A stretch of DNA of 64,000 bases, from positions 372,001 through 436,000 of the forward strand of contig NZ_FMVM01000002.1 in the NCBI RefSeq assembly GCF_900102085.1, read 5' to 3'. Numbering within the stretch: position 1 is the stretch's first letter; every line of letters starts with the position of its first letter. This DNA comes from Paenibacillus polysaccharolyticus. GTDB taxonomy: Bacteria; Bacillota; Bacilli; Paenibacillales; Paenibacillaceae. The position numbers and the translations under genes were made by a program. Shown piece after piece: positions 55,582 to 64,000 of this stretch. A model generated the notes under the pieces. It was not told the DNA's origin, did not search any database, and saw only the letters and a list, made by a program, of their open reading frames with translations.

Positions 55582-55624
55582 AGATATTTAAAACAAAATA
55601 AGGATAGTGCATTCTTGGTATAAA

Positions 55625-55783
55625 ATGTTGGTTGAACTTGGTATTAGAATTGGTGAACTGAAATAATTAGGTATGAATAAGAATGAAGTAGACAGAGTTA
55701 TTCAATATTATGTTAATGAATATGAGAAGGGTACTAACTATTTTAACTTCTTATACAATTTATTTTCACGAATATCGAGTTAA
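55625..55783 (+). pseudogene. Small ORF interrupted by an in-frame TAA
   Basis: One frame reads MLVELGIRIGELK, stop (55664-55666), LG, then MNKNEVDRVIQYYVNEYEKG (from 55673) and 16 more residues to a stop at 55781. The two parts are in the same frame, look protein-like and follow a strong promoter. It could be a remnant of a 50-60 residue protein or a genuine 36-residue peptide from 55673. No homologue recognised. Confidence 0.4.
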
Positions 55784-55840
55784 GCCTTTGCCTTCCCTCT
55801 GTTTCCACTAAGTATTACAAAGATTCAATTAAATTGGATA

Positions 55841-55876
55841 AATCAAAATCCTCCTGAGTGGAGGTTTTTTTGATTG
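55841..55876 (+). terminator. Terminator
   Basis: AATCAAAATCCTCC / GGAGGTTTTTTTGATT with a 5-base loop; strong and partly bidirectional. Confidence 0.85.
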
Positions 55877-56047
55877 TGAAATTCAGATATCTATACTTAT
55901 GTAAGGTTGGTTTTATCAACATATAAGAAGTTCTAGCCACCTTTCATCCAATCCATTTACATTACTACCAATAAGGCAGGAGACATATGATATAAGACCA
56001 TCTGAAAAGTACGTTACGAATGATTATGAAGAGGAGAGCTGTGCAGA

Positions 56048-56383
56048 ATGGAATTCAAATTTGGGAACGTTGCTATTGTTCTACCCCCTTTACAAATCAC
56101 AATTATTGGGATCATCATTATACTCTTGTTAGTACGGTGGAGCAAACAATTAGAGACAAGACGTTTTACCGTATTCTTATACTTTTGGATCAGTACACTA
56201 GTTATACCAATCTATTCCTATGGTTCATCAGAAGGTGACTTTCAGCTATCGCTTCCCATTGGATTTTTATTGATTATATTATATCTATCAAACCGAGAGA
56301 GGTACCACCCGTCAAAAATGAAGGCGAGTCTTCTAGGGCTTTCCATAGCAATATACCAGCTAATTCTTCAATATGTTGGATAG
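56048..56383 (+). CDS. Small hypothetical membrane protein
   Basis: A 111-aa protein with about four hydrophobic segments: ITIIGIIIILLLVRW, FTVFLYFWISTLVIPIY, PIGFLLIILYL and a final weaker one (LLGLSIAIYQLILQY). GAGGAGAG lies 11 bases upstream. No family recognised and no partner gene nearby. Confidence 0.6.
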   Translation: MEFKFGNVAIVLPPLQITIIGIIIILLLVRWSKQLETRRFTVFLYFWISTLVIPIYSYGSSEGDFQLSLPIGFLLIILYLSNRERYHPSKMKASLLGLSIAIYQLILQYVG

Positions 56384-56449
56384 CTACAATTGACGGGGGA
56401 GGAGGGATTACGAGTAGTAATTCGATGACTAATATGAAATACCCTAATA

Positions 56450-56494
56450 AAAAACGACGTATGCCTAGCTCTATCAAGGAGCGAAGTCATACGT
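56450..56494 (-). terminator. Terminator reading on the minus strand
   Basis: GACGTATG / CATACGTC with an inner GCTC/GAGC helix. The A-run on the left (56450-56455) gives U residues on the minus strand. It fits as the terminator of the decayed gene to its right. Confidence 0.75.
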
Positions 56495-56527
56495 CATTAG
56501 TCGGTAGAATGTGCAAGCTTTCATAAT

Positions 56528-56950
56528 TTATTTTAAAACGTATTTTGTGATTGTTTTATCCATGTGAATATAAAATGTGTTTGCATCGTGAAAACGAATA
56601 TCAGCTTGGTGAAAAAGAGCATCATCGATTTCAAGTGTGTTTTTTACTTTTAAGGTACGTGAATCGAAAATGTAGTAGATCGCCTTCTTCGGCTCTGGTT
56701 TAGTTGAATCATACCAAGCTTGTGATCGATCAGTGGTCCGAAGACAATACTCTGATCATTGAGTTGCTGTAGCAATCCTTGTGCAGGTAAATCATCAAAC
56801 GTCTTGGTCGCAATCAATTGATTGTTAGCATTGTACAGACTAAGCTTATTTTATCTTGAATCAGATAGTTATTTTCTAAGGATATATAGAAAGAATCGTA
56901 CATGTTATGCGCGTATGTTGTGATGTTTATGTATTAACATTAGATCACTG
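56528..56950 (-). pseudogene. Decayed hypothetical gene, at least two frameshifts
   Basis: The minus strand encodes three consecutive protein-like pieces in different frames: NITTYAHNMYDSFYISLENN, then LSLYNANNQLIATKTFDDLP with QQLNDQSIVFGPLID, then WYDSTKPEPKKAIYYIFDSR with LFHQADIRFHDANTFYIHMD ending KYVLK and a stop at 56528. Joined, they make about 135 residues resembling a beta-rich (propeller-like) domain end. It has its own terminator at 56450-56494. Family not recognised. Confidence 0.65.
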
Positions 56951-57274
56951 CAAGGAAATCATTACAGAAAGATGGAAGCGGTTTAGTAAGCGTGCCTTGA
57001 ATGGTTCAGACACTTACATTTTTGTTGTTGCTTTATGCAAAATCCGATAACAATAGGAATGATCAAATATGGTGATACGAACGAAGATGTTACTAGCTAT
57101 ATCAAAGAGCTGAAAAAAATTATAGAGGGACTAAATCCCTTATTTATTTATGTTGAACAGAATGATCTTGAGCATTCCTTCAGAAAAGCGAGATATAAAT
57201 GTGGATTAGCTAAACATTCAGCAGAAACAACAGCACTGCAAACTGTATCTCATTTATTACTTGCTGGTTTATAG
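56950..57274 (+). pseudogene. Remnant of a P-loop kinase-like protein
   Basis: One frame gives HCKEIITERWKRFSKRALNG, then SDTYIF, and after a one-base shift a second frame gives MQNPITIGMIKYGDTNEDVT followed by LNPLFIYVEQNDLEHSFRKA. Together they match the C-terminal half of a thymidylate-kinase-like ATPase family common in Bacillales, but the N-terminal P-loop is absent. The end after FRKA is also scrambled. Family assignment is from memory of the pattern and is moderate. Confidence 0.55.
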
Positions 57275-57336
57275 AATATAAACTTGGAGATTTCTCATAG
57301 TTATTTTGAAGCACCCCAATATGTGTCCATTTAACC

Positions 57337-57345
57337 TGTTATAAT
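57337..57345 (+). promoter_or_regulatory. Extended -10 promoter of the WYL operon
   Basis: TGTTATAAT fits the TGnTATAAT extended -10 box; no good -35 is present, so activation or low basal transcription is likely. It lies 33 bases before the WYL regulator start. Confidence 0.55.
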
Positions 57346-57377
57346 GAAAATGAATTAGGCCTTTAGGTGGTGTACAA

Positions 57378-58319
57378 ATGAATTACAAGAGTAATAAAGG
57401 ATTTCGCTTATTAAATATTTACGAGCGTCTAAACAAGGGAGAAATGATCGATAAAGCTAACCTTGCTACAGACTTTGGAGTGACACAAAAGACAATACAG
57501 CGAGATATTGACGATTTACGAGCGTATTTGGCTGAGATGCACTATTCTGAAAGTGATGTATCTATCAGATATGATAGACGTAAACATGTCTATTATTTAG
57601 TTCGTTTTGAGAGAGAATGGCTTGCAAATAGTGAAGTCATGGCGTTGTGTAAAATCTTACTTGAGAGCCGTGCATTCGCACGGGAAGAGCTAGATGCATT
57701 AATTGGAAAACTACTTAAACAAGTTGTACCAAACGACCGTAAACAAATTCAACAAGTAATTAGCAATGAGCAACACCATTATGTTCCTCTGAAGCACAAC
57801 AAACCTTTGATAAAAACCATATGGAAACTATCATTGTTAATCAGTAAACGAAAGATTATAAAGTTTAACTATACCCGTCAAGATGGCAGTTCGAAAACTA
57901 GATTTGTCAAACCTTTGGCCATTATGTTTTCAGAATATTACTTTTATTTAATTGCTTATATGGAAGATGGCAATAATGAGTTTCCAAAAACATTTCGTGT
58001 AGACCGAATTTCAGGTTTAGCGGAAACAAAACGTCATTTTAATCTTCCTTACAGAGATAAATTTAATGAGGGAGAGTTTCGTAAGCGAGTACAATTTATG
58101 TATTCAGGTGAATTAATGAAAATTGTATTTAATTTCTCAGGTCCTTCATTAGAGGCCGTACTTGATAGACTCCCTACAGCAGAAATCATCTCAGAAAACA
58201 ATGGTATTTACACCATTCAAGCTGAAGTTTACGGTACAGGAATCGATATGTGGCTCCGAAGCCAAGGCCAGTATATCCAAGTTTTAGAAGAGCGAAAGGG
58301 AGATGGAAATGGAAGATAA
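57378..58319 (+). CDS. WYL-domain transcriptional regulator
   Basis: A 313-aa protein. An N-terminal DeoR-like winged helix (ANLATDFGVTQKTIQRDIDDLR, near residues 26-48) is followed by a WYL domain (about 140-215, with FNYTRQDGSSKTRFVKPLAI and FYLIAYMEDG) and a C-terminal WCX extension (WLRSQGQYIQVLEE). WYL proteins sense nucleic-acid ligands or small molecules and often control phage-defence loci. TAGGTGG precedes ATG 57378. It overlaps the next gene by about 11 bases, so it belongs to the same operon. Confidence 0.88.
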   Translation: MNYKSNKGFRLLNIYERLNKGEMIDKANLATDFGVTQKTIQRDIDDLRAYLAEMHYSESDVSIRYDRRKHVYYLVRFEREWLANSEVMALCKILLESRAFAREELDALIGKLLKQVVPNDRKQIQQVISNEQHHYVPLKHNKPLIKTIWKLSLLISKRKIIKFNYTRQDGSSKTRFVKPLAIMFSEYYFYLIAYMEDGNNEFPKTFRVDRISGLAETKRHFNLPYRDKFNEGEFRKRVQFMYSGELMKIVFNFSGPSLEAVLDRLPTAEIISENNGIYTIQAEVYGTGIDMWLRSQGQYIQVLEERKGDGNGR

Positions 58320-59694
58320 AACAGTTCGATTAATGTACAGTCTAACAGCTAATCCAATTTTGCAAGAAATGAAAATTCATAATCAGAAGCAGTATGGAGT
58401 TACTCAGGAGTATAACAGTGTAAATCGAAATAAATTATGGGATTCAGCATCTGCAAAAGGTAAATTTAAGCAATCTACTTTTAAGGATCGGAAAATCTAC
58501 GATGACCCAATAAGCGGACAGCAATTGCATTTCTCACAAAAAGCAGCTCAACGTAGGTTTCGCATGAAAAATGAAGCAGGAGAGAATATTTCATCAGCTT
58601 GGGCGAGACATTCTGCTGAGGTTGATCATGTCGTTTCCTTAAAAGAAATACATAATCGTGTCAAATATAACCCATTCTTTAGCGATAAAGATATGAAGGA
58701 AATCGCAAATCAAAAGAGTAATTTCAGGGTCACTTCCAAGTCATTGAATACATCTAAAGGTAGTAAAAGTGATTTTGAATTGGCATTCGCGCCTGACAGT
58801 AAGAGTTCAACCCCAGGGAGAGTCAAGCTAATACAAGGTAAGGTCGTTGCGGAGGCCAAAGTCAATACGGATATTTTGTCTAGATCTATGAAAAATGCTG
58901 GAGCAGACTTTACAGAAGGAGCACTATTTTCACTGCAATCCTCTGCTGTCCCATTAGTAGTTGAAGGTGTGGGTAACTTGTACAAAGTTGCCTTAGGAGA
59001 GAAAAAGTTTGAAGATGCTGCCAAAGATATGGGGAATCTAACTCTATCTGTTGCAACTACAGGGGGCACAATACGAGTTGTTTCTACAGGAGTGACACAT
59101 TTACTTGAAAATAGTGGAAAAGAAGCAATTCGTAAACTAGCAAATTCAAATCAAGTGATGCAGGTAATTACTATCTCTCTAATGCTAAAAGATTCAATTT
59201 TCAAATATGTAAAGGGAGAAATAGATGGAAAACAATTTTTCGAGGAAGTCGGAGAGAAGGGAGTAGGAATGCTTGCAGGAACTATCGGAGCAATAGCAGG
59301 TCAAGCACTTATTCCAATTCCGGTTGTTGGTGCGGCTCTTGGATCATTGATCATTTCAACGGTATGCATGGATCTTTATCACTCATACCGTAATGTGGAT
59401 GAATATAAACAGCTTGAGCAGGCATCAGCTAAGATTGCATCTGAAGCTTTGCAGGAGATGGACAGACAACAAGCCGTATTAAAACAGCTAATTCAAGAAG
59501 AATATGCCGAGTGGAATGCACATTTTATTAAAGGATATAACATGATATTTAATGGATCTGTATCAGATTCACCAGAACAAATCAACGAAGGTTTAAGTAC
59601 AATTCTCTCTGTTTTCTCAAAGAATGTCTCTTTTGAAAATCAAAAGGCATTTGATGATATGTTCTTTGATAACAATTCAGTATTCAAAATGTAG
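58309..59694 (+). CDS. HNH-like domain fused to a glycine-rich membrane segment
   Basis: A 461-aa protein with a start at ATG 58303 or 58309; the second is 7-8 bases after AAAGGGAG. Residues about 65-155 contain DDPISGQQLHFSQKAAQRRF and AEVDHVVSLKEIHNR, then NFRVTSKSLNTSKGSKSD. The DH...N...N spacing is that of HNH endonucleases. The middle and C-terminal part is helical, with a glycine-zipper stretch GVGMLAGTIGAIAGQALIPI and PVVGAALGSLIISTV near 325-360 that could insert in a membrane. Cysteine pairs of zinc-binding HNH proteins are absent. The combination of nuclease-like and pore-like parts suggests an effector. Function is inferred. Confidence 0.65.
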   Translation: MEDKTVRLMYSLTANPILQEMKIHNQKQYGVTQEYNSVNRNKLWDSASAKGKFKQSTFKDRKIYDDPISGQQLHFSQKAAQRRFRMKNEAGENISSAWARHSAEVDHVVSLKEIHNRVKYNPFFSDKDMKEIANQKSNFRVTSKSLNTSKGSKSDFELAFAPDSKSSTPGRVKLIQGKVVAEAKVNTDILSRSMKNAGADFTEGALFSLQSSAVPLVVEGVGNLYKVALGEKKFEDAAKDMGNLTLSVATTGGTIRVVSTGVTHLLENSGKEAIRKLANSNQVMQVITISLMLKDSIFKYVKGEIDGKQFFEEVGEKGVGMLAGTIGAIAGQALIPIPVVGAALGSLIISTVCMDLYHSYRNVDEYKQLEQASAKIASEALQEMDRQQAVLKQLIQEEYAEWNAHFIKGYNMIFNGSVSDSPEQINEGLSTILSVFSKNVSFENQKAFDDMFFDNNSVFKM

Positions 59695-59710
59695 GCTAGG
59701 GGGCGTTTTT

Positions 59711-60520
59711 ATGTTGTTAGAAAGTATTTTGCTCGGCGGGGCAGTCAGCAGTACCGTAGCGAGGATGATAAAGGCAGATAAGTTAAATGAAAAGGCTGAA
59801 AGTGTTAATGTCCGTTCGTTTGAACGAGTAGTGGAGGCAGAAGAAAAGGTCAAAATACAAAGTTCAAAAACGCAAGCCAGCATTCAAAAGCTTATCAATC
59901 GAAAACGGGGTATATATAAAACTTCAATTGTAAACTTTTTAGAGCTGTACAGAAATCTACAGAAAATTGAAATGGAGGAGGGAGCGGGATTAAAGGAATT
60001 GCGTTCTTCTTTTCTATCTCCAATTGCTGTTGAATCAATGAATAAGATGGTTGGAGTATCTAAAAGTGAACTATCTGATTCTCAAGTTTTTTCTACTTAC
60101 ATATTTTCAGGAATTGCCGGAGTGATAAAAAAAGAAGCAGAGATGAACTTGTCTGCAGCTAATGCCCGTAGCTCGCAATCATTCATGATTGAAAAACAAG
60201 CAGAGACAATTTGCATTGCTCTGGATGCTATATTCCAGCGTTCAGAACATATCTGTGATGTTCTACGGAATTTAAATGCATTATTTATCAGATCATTGCA
60301 ACAATGTAGATCAATTATCCAACGTAACGATAACGAAAAAAATCAATATTCGCAAAAAGACAGGGAAGCTTTCATGATTTGTTTCAACTTTGCCAAAGGA
60401 ATCAAAGATATATTGGATGTTCCTCTACTTGATGAGACTGGTGAAATTAACTTGAAATCACTTGAATTGATAGAAACAGGAGAGGCTTTTCTTAACAAAA
60501 TGAAGAAAATAAATATTTGA
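59711..60520 (+). CDS. Helical protein with membrane-like N-terminus
   Basis: A 269-aa protein starting MLLESILLGGAVSSTVARMI, a short hydrophobic segment, followed by a coiled coil (about residues 22-100) and further helices. There is no enzyme motif. ATG 59711 follows TAGGGGGCG. It lies 16 bases after the HNH-like gene and 17 before the ferredoxin-fusion gene, so it is part of the operon. The layout recalls helical partner proteins of membrane effectors. No family recognised. Confidence 0.65.
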   Translation: MLLESILLGGAVSSTVARMIKADKLNEKAESVNVRSFERVVEAEEKVKIQSSKTQASIQKLINRKRGIYKTSIVNFLELYRNLQKIEMEEGAGLKELRSSFLSPIAVESMNKMVGVSKSELSDSQVFSTYIFSGIAGVIKKEAEMNLSAANARSSQSFMIEKQAETICIALDAIFQRSEHICDVLRNLNALFIRSLQQCRSIIQRNDNEKNQYSQKDREAFMICFNFAKGIKDILDVPLLDETGEINLKSLELIETGEAFLNKMKKINI

Positions 60521-60537
60521 TATAAGGAGAAAATTGA

Positions 60538-62256
60538 ATGCAACAGTTAATGAAAAGAATTGCCGTATCAGATAAATGTGTAGCTTGTGGATCATGTGTT
60601 GTAAATTCTGAATTTCTAACAGAAACCCCTGAGGGTTTTGCCATACCTGTTGATCCAGGATTAATTACCGAAGTGCAGTATCTTGATTTTAAAGAAGTAG
60701 AGGTAAGCTGTCCCGTTCAGGCCATATCTGTAGAAGATGAATATATCACAGGACATAGTGGGTCTGAGGCACTTGTAAAGCTCAAAGCTTTGATCTCCGA
60801 AAAACTGGATAACTTTTCAATTCCTTATCCCTCCCAATCAGATTATGATTTTGTTGAGAACAACTATGAAGCTCCTCCACTATTAACTAAAGACATGTCT
60901 GCCAAAGTGTATAACTCATACGATAAGGCAGATAGAGAAGGCTTTAATGCCTTTAAAGATACGATGTACTCCCAGCAAAAAGCACTTATTCAGGCAGTTT
61001 GTATTAATTACAAGACTAAACAACTCAAGAAGTTTTCCTATTATAATAAAACTGAAGGAAATTACTTTTATGATATCAATCGAGAAATAGCTAAAACGCT
61101 AGGAGAAGTAGTTGTATTAGGGCAAGCGATCTCTAACAATCAGCTAAATCTCCCTGCCGATTTTAGTGAGTTTGACGTTGGTCCTGATTTTGGCTTTGAA
61201 GGAGAATCTTATTGTTATCGGTTGAGGCATTTGGAGCGATACGATTGGAATACCGGAATGAAAGAGGCTGAATTTTTCAAAACTTACATCAACGTTGAAG
61301 ATTACGGAGATGGCTACAAATATTCACTAGTCGAGGCCGAAAAGACATTCCGTGAATACATTGTATTTGGGCTCTCTATGCAAATGTATAAAGAGTTAGA
61401 TCCGAAAATTGAAACATTGTATAAGAAATATTCAGAAGTATTCCAGGAGACATTAAATAAAAAGTTAAGCCTTTTAAAATCCGAACTGAAAAAACACATT
61501 AATTTAGAAAGTTCACCAAATGTCAATCAAGATGCAATTATTCAACAAATTAAATCTCTCGTGAATGAAACTAAGTCAATCCCATTAAAAAAGGAATCTG
61601 TCTTTCGCTCAATTGATACAGATTATGACAGCTCTTTTCGTTTTTCATCTCACAGTAAAGCGAGTGAGGCAGCACAAAATCGTGTTTGGCGGCTGTATAA
61701 AGAATGCTCAAATTATTTAGAAATTGGAAATGCAGATAGAATTAGTTTTGACTTAGCAAATAAGTATCAGACTCAACTGGAAAGTACGGTCAATACATTT
61801 AAGAAGAAGCTACAAGCGATTTATGATAAACATGGTATGGCTTATCCTAATTTCACATTGGAGCTTGATTGCGGAGCGTATATCATACTTGTAGATCTGT
61901 CAGATTATAATCAAGTAACTTCTCACATAAATGGGGGTATTCGCGAATTCATAGATGAAAATGTAATAGGCTGGGGCAGAGGGATAGATAAGGAAAACTA
62001 CTTCTCTTATAGTGATCTAAGCTATGATGTAATAGAATCTATTACATGGAAGCAAGGCTTATTTGGAGAGAAAGAAGTTCCTGTCTTCTGCTATCATTAC
62101 TTCAGTGGAGAATTTCTAAGTGGTTTTTATAGAGCTATTGAAGCTTGTTGTGATTATGTATTTGAGAGTGGTTATATGAGAACCTTGGTATTCAAGGTCT
62201 ACGAATCTTTGCAACAAGAAGTGAAACAAAAAATTATACCTACATTAAAAAAATGA
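60538..62256 (+). CDS. Ferredoxin-domain fusion to a large helical protein
   Basis: A 572-aa protein. Residues about 8-65 form a single [4Fe-4S] ferredoxin: KCVACGSCVVNSEF provides three cysteines and EVSCPVQAI the fourth, as in Bacillus Fer. The remaining about 500 residues are helical and show no recognised domain; there are coiled-coil stretches around 280-330 and a conserved-looking WKQGLFGEKEVPVFCYHYFS near 505. AAGGAG precedes ATG 60538. A ferredoxin at the N-terminus suggests redox sensing or electron transfer to another protein of the operon. The fusion is unusual. Confidence 0.7.
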   Translation: MQQLMKRIAVSDKCVACGSCVVNSEFLTETPEGFAIPVDPGLITEVQYLDFKEVEVSCPVQAISVEDEYITGHSGSEALVKLKALISEKLDNFSIPYPSQSDYDFVENNYEAPPLLTKDMSAKVYNSYDKADREGFNAFKDTMYSQQKALIQAVCINYKTKQLKKFSYYNKTEGNYFYDINREIAKTLGEVVVLGQAISNNQLNLPADFSEFDVGPDFGFEGESYCYRLRHLERYDWNTGMKEAEFFKTYINVEDYGDGYKYSLVEAEKTFREYIVFGLSMQMYKELDPKIETLYKKYSEVFQETLNKKLSLLKSELKKHINLESSPNVNQDAIIQQIKSLVNETKSIPLKKESVFRSIDTDYDSSFRFSSHSKASEAAQNRVWRLYKECSNYLEIGNADRISFDLANKYQTQLESTVNTFKKKLQAIYDKHGMAYPNFTLELDCGAYIILVDLSDYNQVTSHINGGIREFIDENVIGWGRGIDKENYFSYSDLSYDVIESITWKQGLFGEKEVPVFCYHYFSGEFLSGFYRAIEACCDYVFESGYMRTLVFKVYESLQQEVKQKIIPTLKK

Positions 62257-62333
62257 TAATTTCTTTAGTGATGATCTACAAAGTAGATAACTTGAATTTT
62301 TTAATGTACATAGTTTGATGTGGGAGGGGAAGT

Positions 62334-62981
62334 ATGGAGAAAGATAATGAATTGCTTTTACGTAAAGCTTATGAAAAACTGAAGATTGAATTATCTCAAC
62401 CTGAAAACCAATATATTGAGCGCTCTGCTGTGCAGTTATTGGATGAGTTAAGCCAAGAAGTTCTTAACTGGAATATTAATGATACAATCTCCATATTCGA
62501 TAAGTATTGGACAGCCACAAGAGCCAATGATATTTCAAAAGAGGGCACAGCTAAAATTTTCCGTTCAGAATTCAATAATATATTTCTTAAAGATCAAGAT
62601 GTGCAGAATAAGATTCAAAGTTTAATTTTACTTCGCTTGCAAGAACCGCTTGACTACCGTCTTATTAGTAAAATTGCAAATGTTAAATTAATTGAGCAAC
62701 TAAATAGAATCCCGTTTGAAAATGGTAGACCACTTTTCTACGTACATCGTTTAGAGATTATGATTTTTCCGCAGCTGTTTACTACTATAGCTGATAGAAA
62801 TAAATTGGATAAAACAGCAAAACTACTTGGTATTAAAAGTGATAAAGTCGCTTTTGAACGTGTACAGTATCAAATCCGTGAAAAGGTAAACGACTTTATT
62901 CACAATGAGAGACTAAGTCAAGAAAGCGAATTTATAAAAAGTGCAATTGCCTGGTGGTTACTTGAAGTAGGAAATAATTAA
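62334..62981 (+). CDS. Hypothetical helical protein
   Basis: A 215-aa protein, mostly helical and acidic at the start (MEKDNELLLRKAYEKL), with no signal peptide, membrane segment or known motif. GGGAGGGG precedes ATG 62334, 77 bases after the previous stop. Last gene of the WYL operon, followed by a terminator at 63050. Function unknown. Confidence 0.6.
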   Translation: MEKDNELLLRKAYEKLKIELSQPENQYIERSAVQLLDELSQEVLNWNINDTISIFDKYWTATRANDISKEGTAKIFRSEFNNIFLKDQDVQNKIQSLILLRLQEPLDYRLISKIANVKLIEQLNRIPFENGRPLFYVHRLEIMIFPQLFTTIADRNKLDKTAKLLGIKSDKVAFERVQYQIREKVNDFIHNERLSQESEFIKSAIAWWLLEVGNN

Positions 62982-63049
62982 TTAAGTAACATGTATAATG
63001 TACGTGTATTATAAAAGTTATAAACGATGAACAAGAACATCTTCCTATT

Positions 63050-63078
63050 GAAGTCGCTATTATAAGCGGCTTTTTTAT
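63050..63078 (+). terminator. Terminator of the WYL operon
   Basis: GAAGTCGCT / AGCGGCTTT stem followed by TTTTTATTT. Bases 63079-63318 contain no gene that I can support. Confidence 0.82.
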
Positions 63079-63318
63079 TTCGTCGTTACAAGTTCTTATC
63101 CTACGCCAAGGACAAAAAGCGTATTTAGGTAAGGATTTTTTGGGAGAAATACGCATTATAGATTAACAAACTGTGTTTTTGAAGGTAAACAAAGGCTGCT
63201 AAGCATTACAAAATTGAAATTTAGTAATAAAACTAGCCGCTGAGGGACACGAACCTGTTTCAATTCCTGATTAGCGACAATTCATAAATACTAAAAGTCT
63301 TTATATACGCGATATATT

Positions 63319-63978
63319 CTAAACGGAATGGTTTCCATCGACCTTATTACTTCCTGATTCTGTTAAACTCCATTTTTCTATCATTTCTCCAATACATGGC
63401 ATAAAAACATTTAAAATGGCCCCACTGAAGCAGACAGCCAGTGCAGTTCCTATACCTATGGGTCCATTAAAAATGAATGCCATGAACAGGATTACAACAT
63501 TAATCAGAGTTCTCGCAAAAAATATATTCGTTCGAGTTATTTTTTGTAGTGAGAGTGTTAATCGATCGATCGGAATCGGTGCAAAATTGGTCTGTAGATA
63601 CATGGCCGTTCCTATTCCTGCAACAACCAAACCAGAGCCGAAACACAAAAATTTCAAAAACAATAGATCAGGTGCCACCCAAGTCCGTAACAATAACAGC
63701 CAGAAATCAATACAAATGCCTGTTATAAGTGCAGTTACTAAACCCAAATATTCAGGTTTCTGTTTTTGTAGCAACGAATTGAAAAATATCATAACTAGAG
63801 CGATGATAATCTCCCAGCTGCCAATAGTTAAACCTACGTTTAGGGACAATCCGACTAGAAGGGCGTCGAATGGAGAGCTTCCAAGCTCTGATTGTATGGT
63901 CAACGTAATGCCAAGAGTTAGAATTAAGATACCTATTGCGTAAATTAAATATTGATTTACACGTGATAACGGCATCAT
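63319..63978 (-). CDS. YczE/YyaS-family membrane protein
   Basis: A 219-aa integral membrane protein with about five helices. It starts LIYAIGILILTLGITLTIQS, then ELGSSPFDALLVGLS, the signature of the YczE/YitT-like group. FAPIPIDRLTLSLQ is the second conserved loop. No ribosome site is visible before the ATG pair at 63973-63978, and the frame stays open to the window edge, so the true start may be further upstream and outside the window. Function is unknown; YczE of Bacillus is linked to surfactin production. Confidence 0.8.
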   Translation of the reverse strand: MMPLSRVNQYLIYAIGILILTLGITLTIQSELGSSPFDALLVGLSLNVGLTIGSWEIIIALVMIFFNSLLQKQKPEYLGLVTALITGICIDFWLLLLRTWVAPDLLFLKFLCFGSGLVVAGIGTAMYLQTNFAPIPIDRLTLSLQKITRTNIFFARTLINVVILFMAFIFNGPIGIGTALAVCFSGAILNVFMPCIGEMIEKWSLTESGSNKVDGNHSV

Positions 63979-64000
63979 TTCGATAATAATTCTTTTACCA

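Noticed and set aside
1..64000. CRISPR array, insertion sequences, tRNA or rRNA genes
   Set aside because: No regular direct-repeat/spacer pattern, transposase, or tRNA-like fold was noticed on reading both strands.

Overview
This window looks like a chromosomal segment of a low-to-mid GC Gram-positive of the Bacillales, most likely Paenibacillus or a close relative. The basis is strong AGGAGG-type ribosome-binding sites, frequent TTG/GTG starts, U-rich hairpin terminators, and the gene content (many MerR/TetR/AraC/GntR switches, a BCCT transporter, GH95, IlvD, Kbl/Tdh). The genus is inferred from gene content only. No RNA genes, CRISPR arrays or insertion sequences were seen.

Region 1 (1-23.7 kb) is one long, tightly packed plus-strand biosynthetic operon that enters from the left edge and ends at a terminator near 23.7 kb. 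It encodes six tandem paralogues of the LanB glutamylation domain (about 760-850 aa each, none with an elimination domain), a ThiO-like FAD amine oxidase, an MFS exporter, two homologous TPR proteins sharing an aromatic C-terminal tail motif, a third TPR protein, a B12/radical-SAM RiPP-maturase homologue that has lost its cluster cysteines, an FMN reductase and a methyltransferase. Small LanB proteins of this architecture include the peptide aminoacyl-tRNA ligases (PEARLs). Together with the flavoenzymes and methyltransferase this suggests a pearlin-like natural-product pathway with an unusually large number of ligase paralogues. No short carrier peptide and no lanthionine cyclase is visible.

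Region 2 (23.7-55.2 kb) is a patchwork of small regulator-plus-target units: AraC/SDR, an ABC exporter, MerR/DHA2 efflux with a textbook 19-bp-spacer promoter, GNAT, AraC/GH95, a small exported peptide, an RCC1-repeat protein, a BCCT transporter, MerR/aldo-keto reductase with a second 19-bp-spacer promoter, an LRR lipoprotein-like protein, the kbl-tdh threonine catabolic pair, DinB, TetR/DUF1348 with a perfect operator, GNATs, TetR/redox operon with a palindromic operator, and GntR/ilvD. Several genes here are broken: a chemoreceptor (frameshift and probable deletion), a CPCC protein, the MerR next to the aldo-keto reductase, and one GNAT.

Region 3 (55.2-64 kb) starts with gene debris on both strands. 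It then holds an AT-rich operon: a WYL-domain regulator, an HNH-like protein with a glycine-rich membrane segment, a helical protein with a membrane-like N-terminus, a ferredoxin domain fused to a large helical protein, and a small helical protein. The combination resembles no system I can name and has the look of an acquired defence or conflict island. The window ends in a YczE-like membrane protein.
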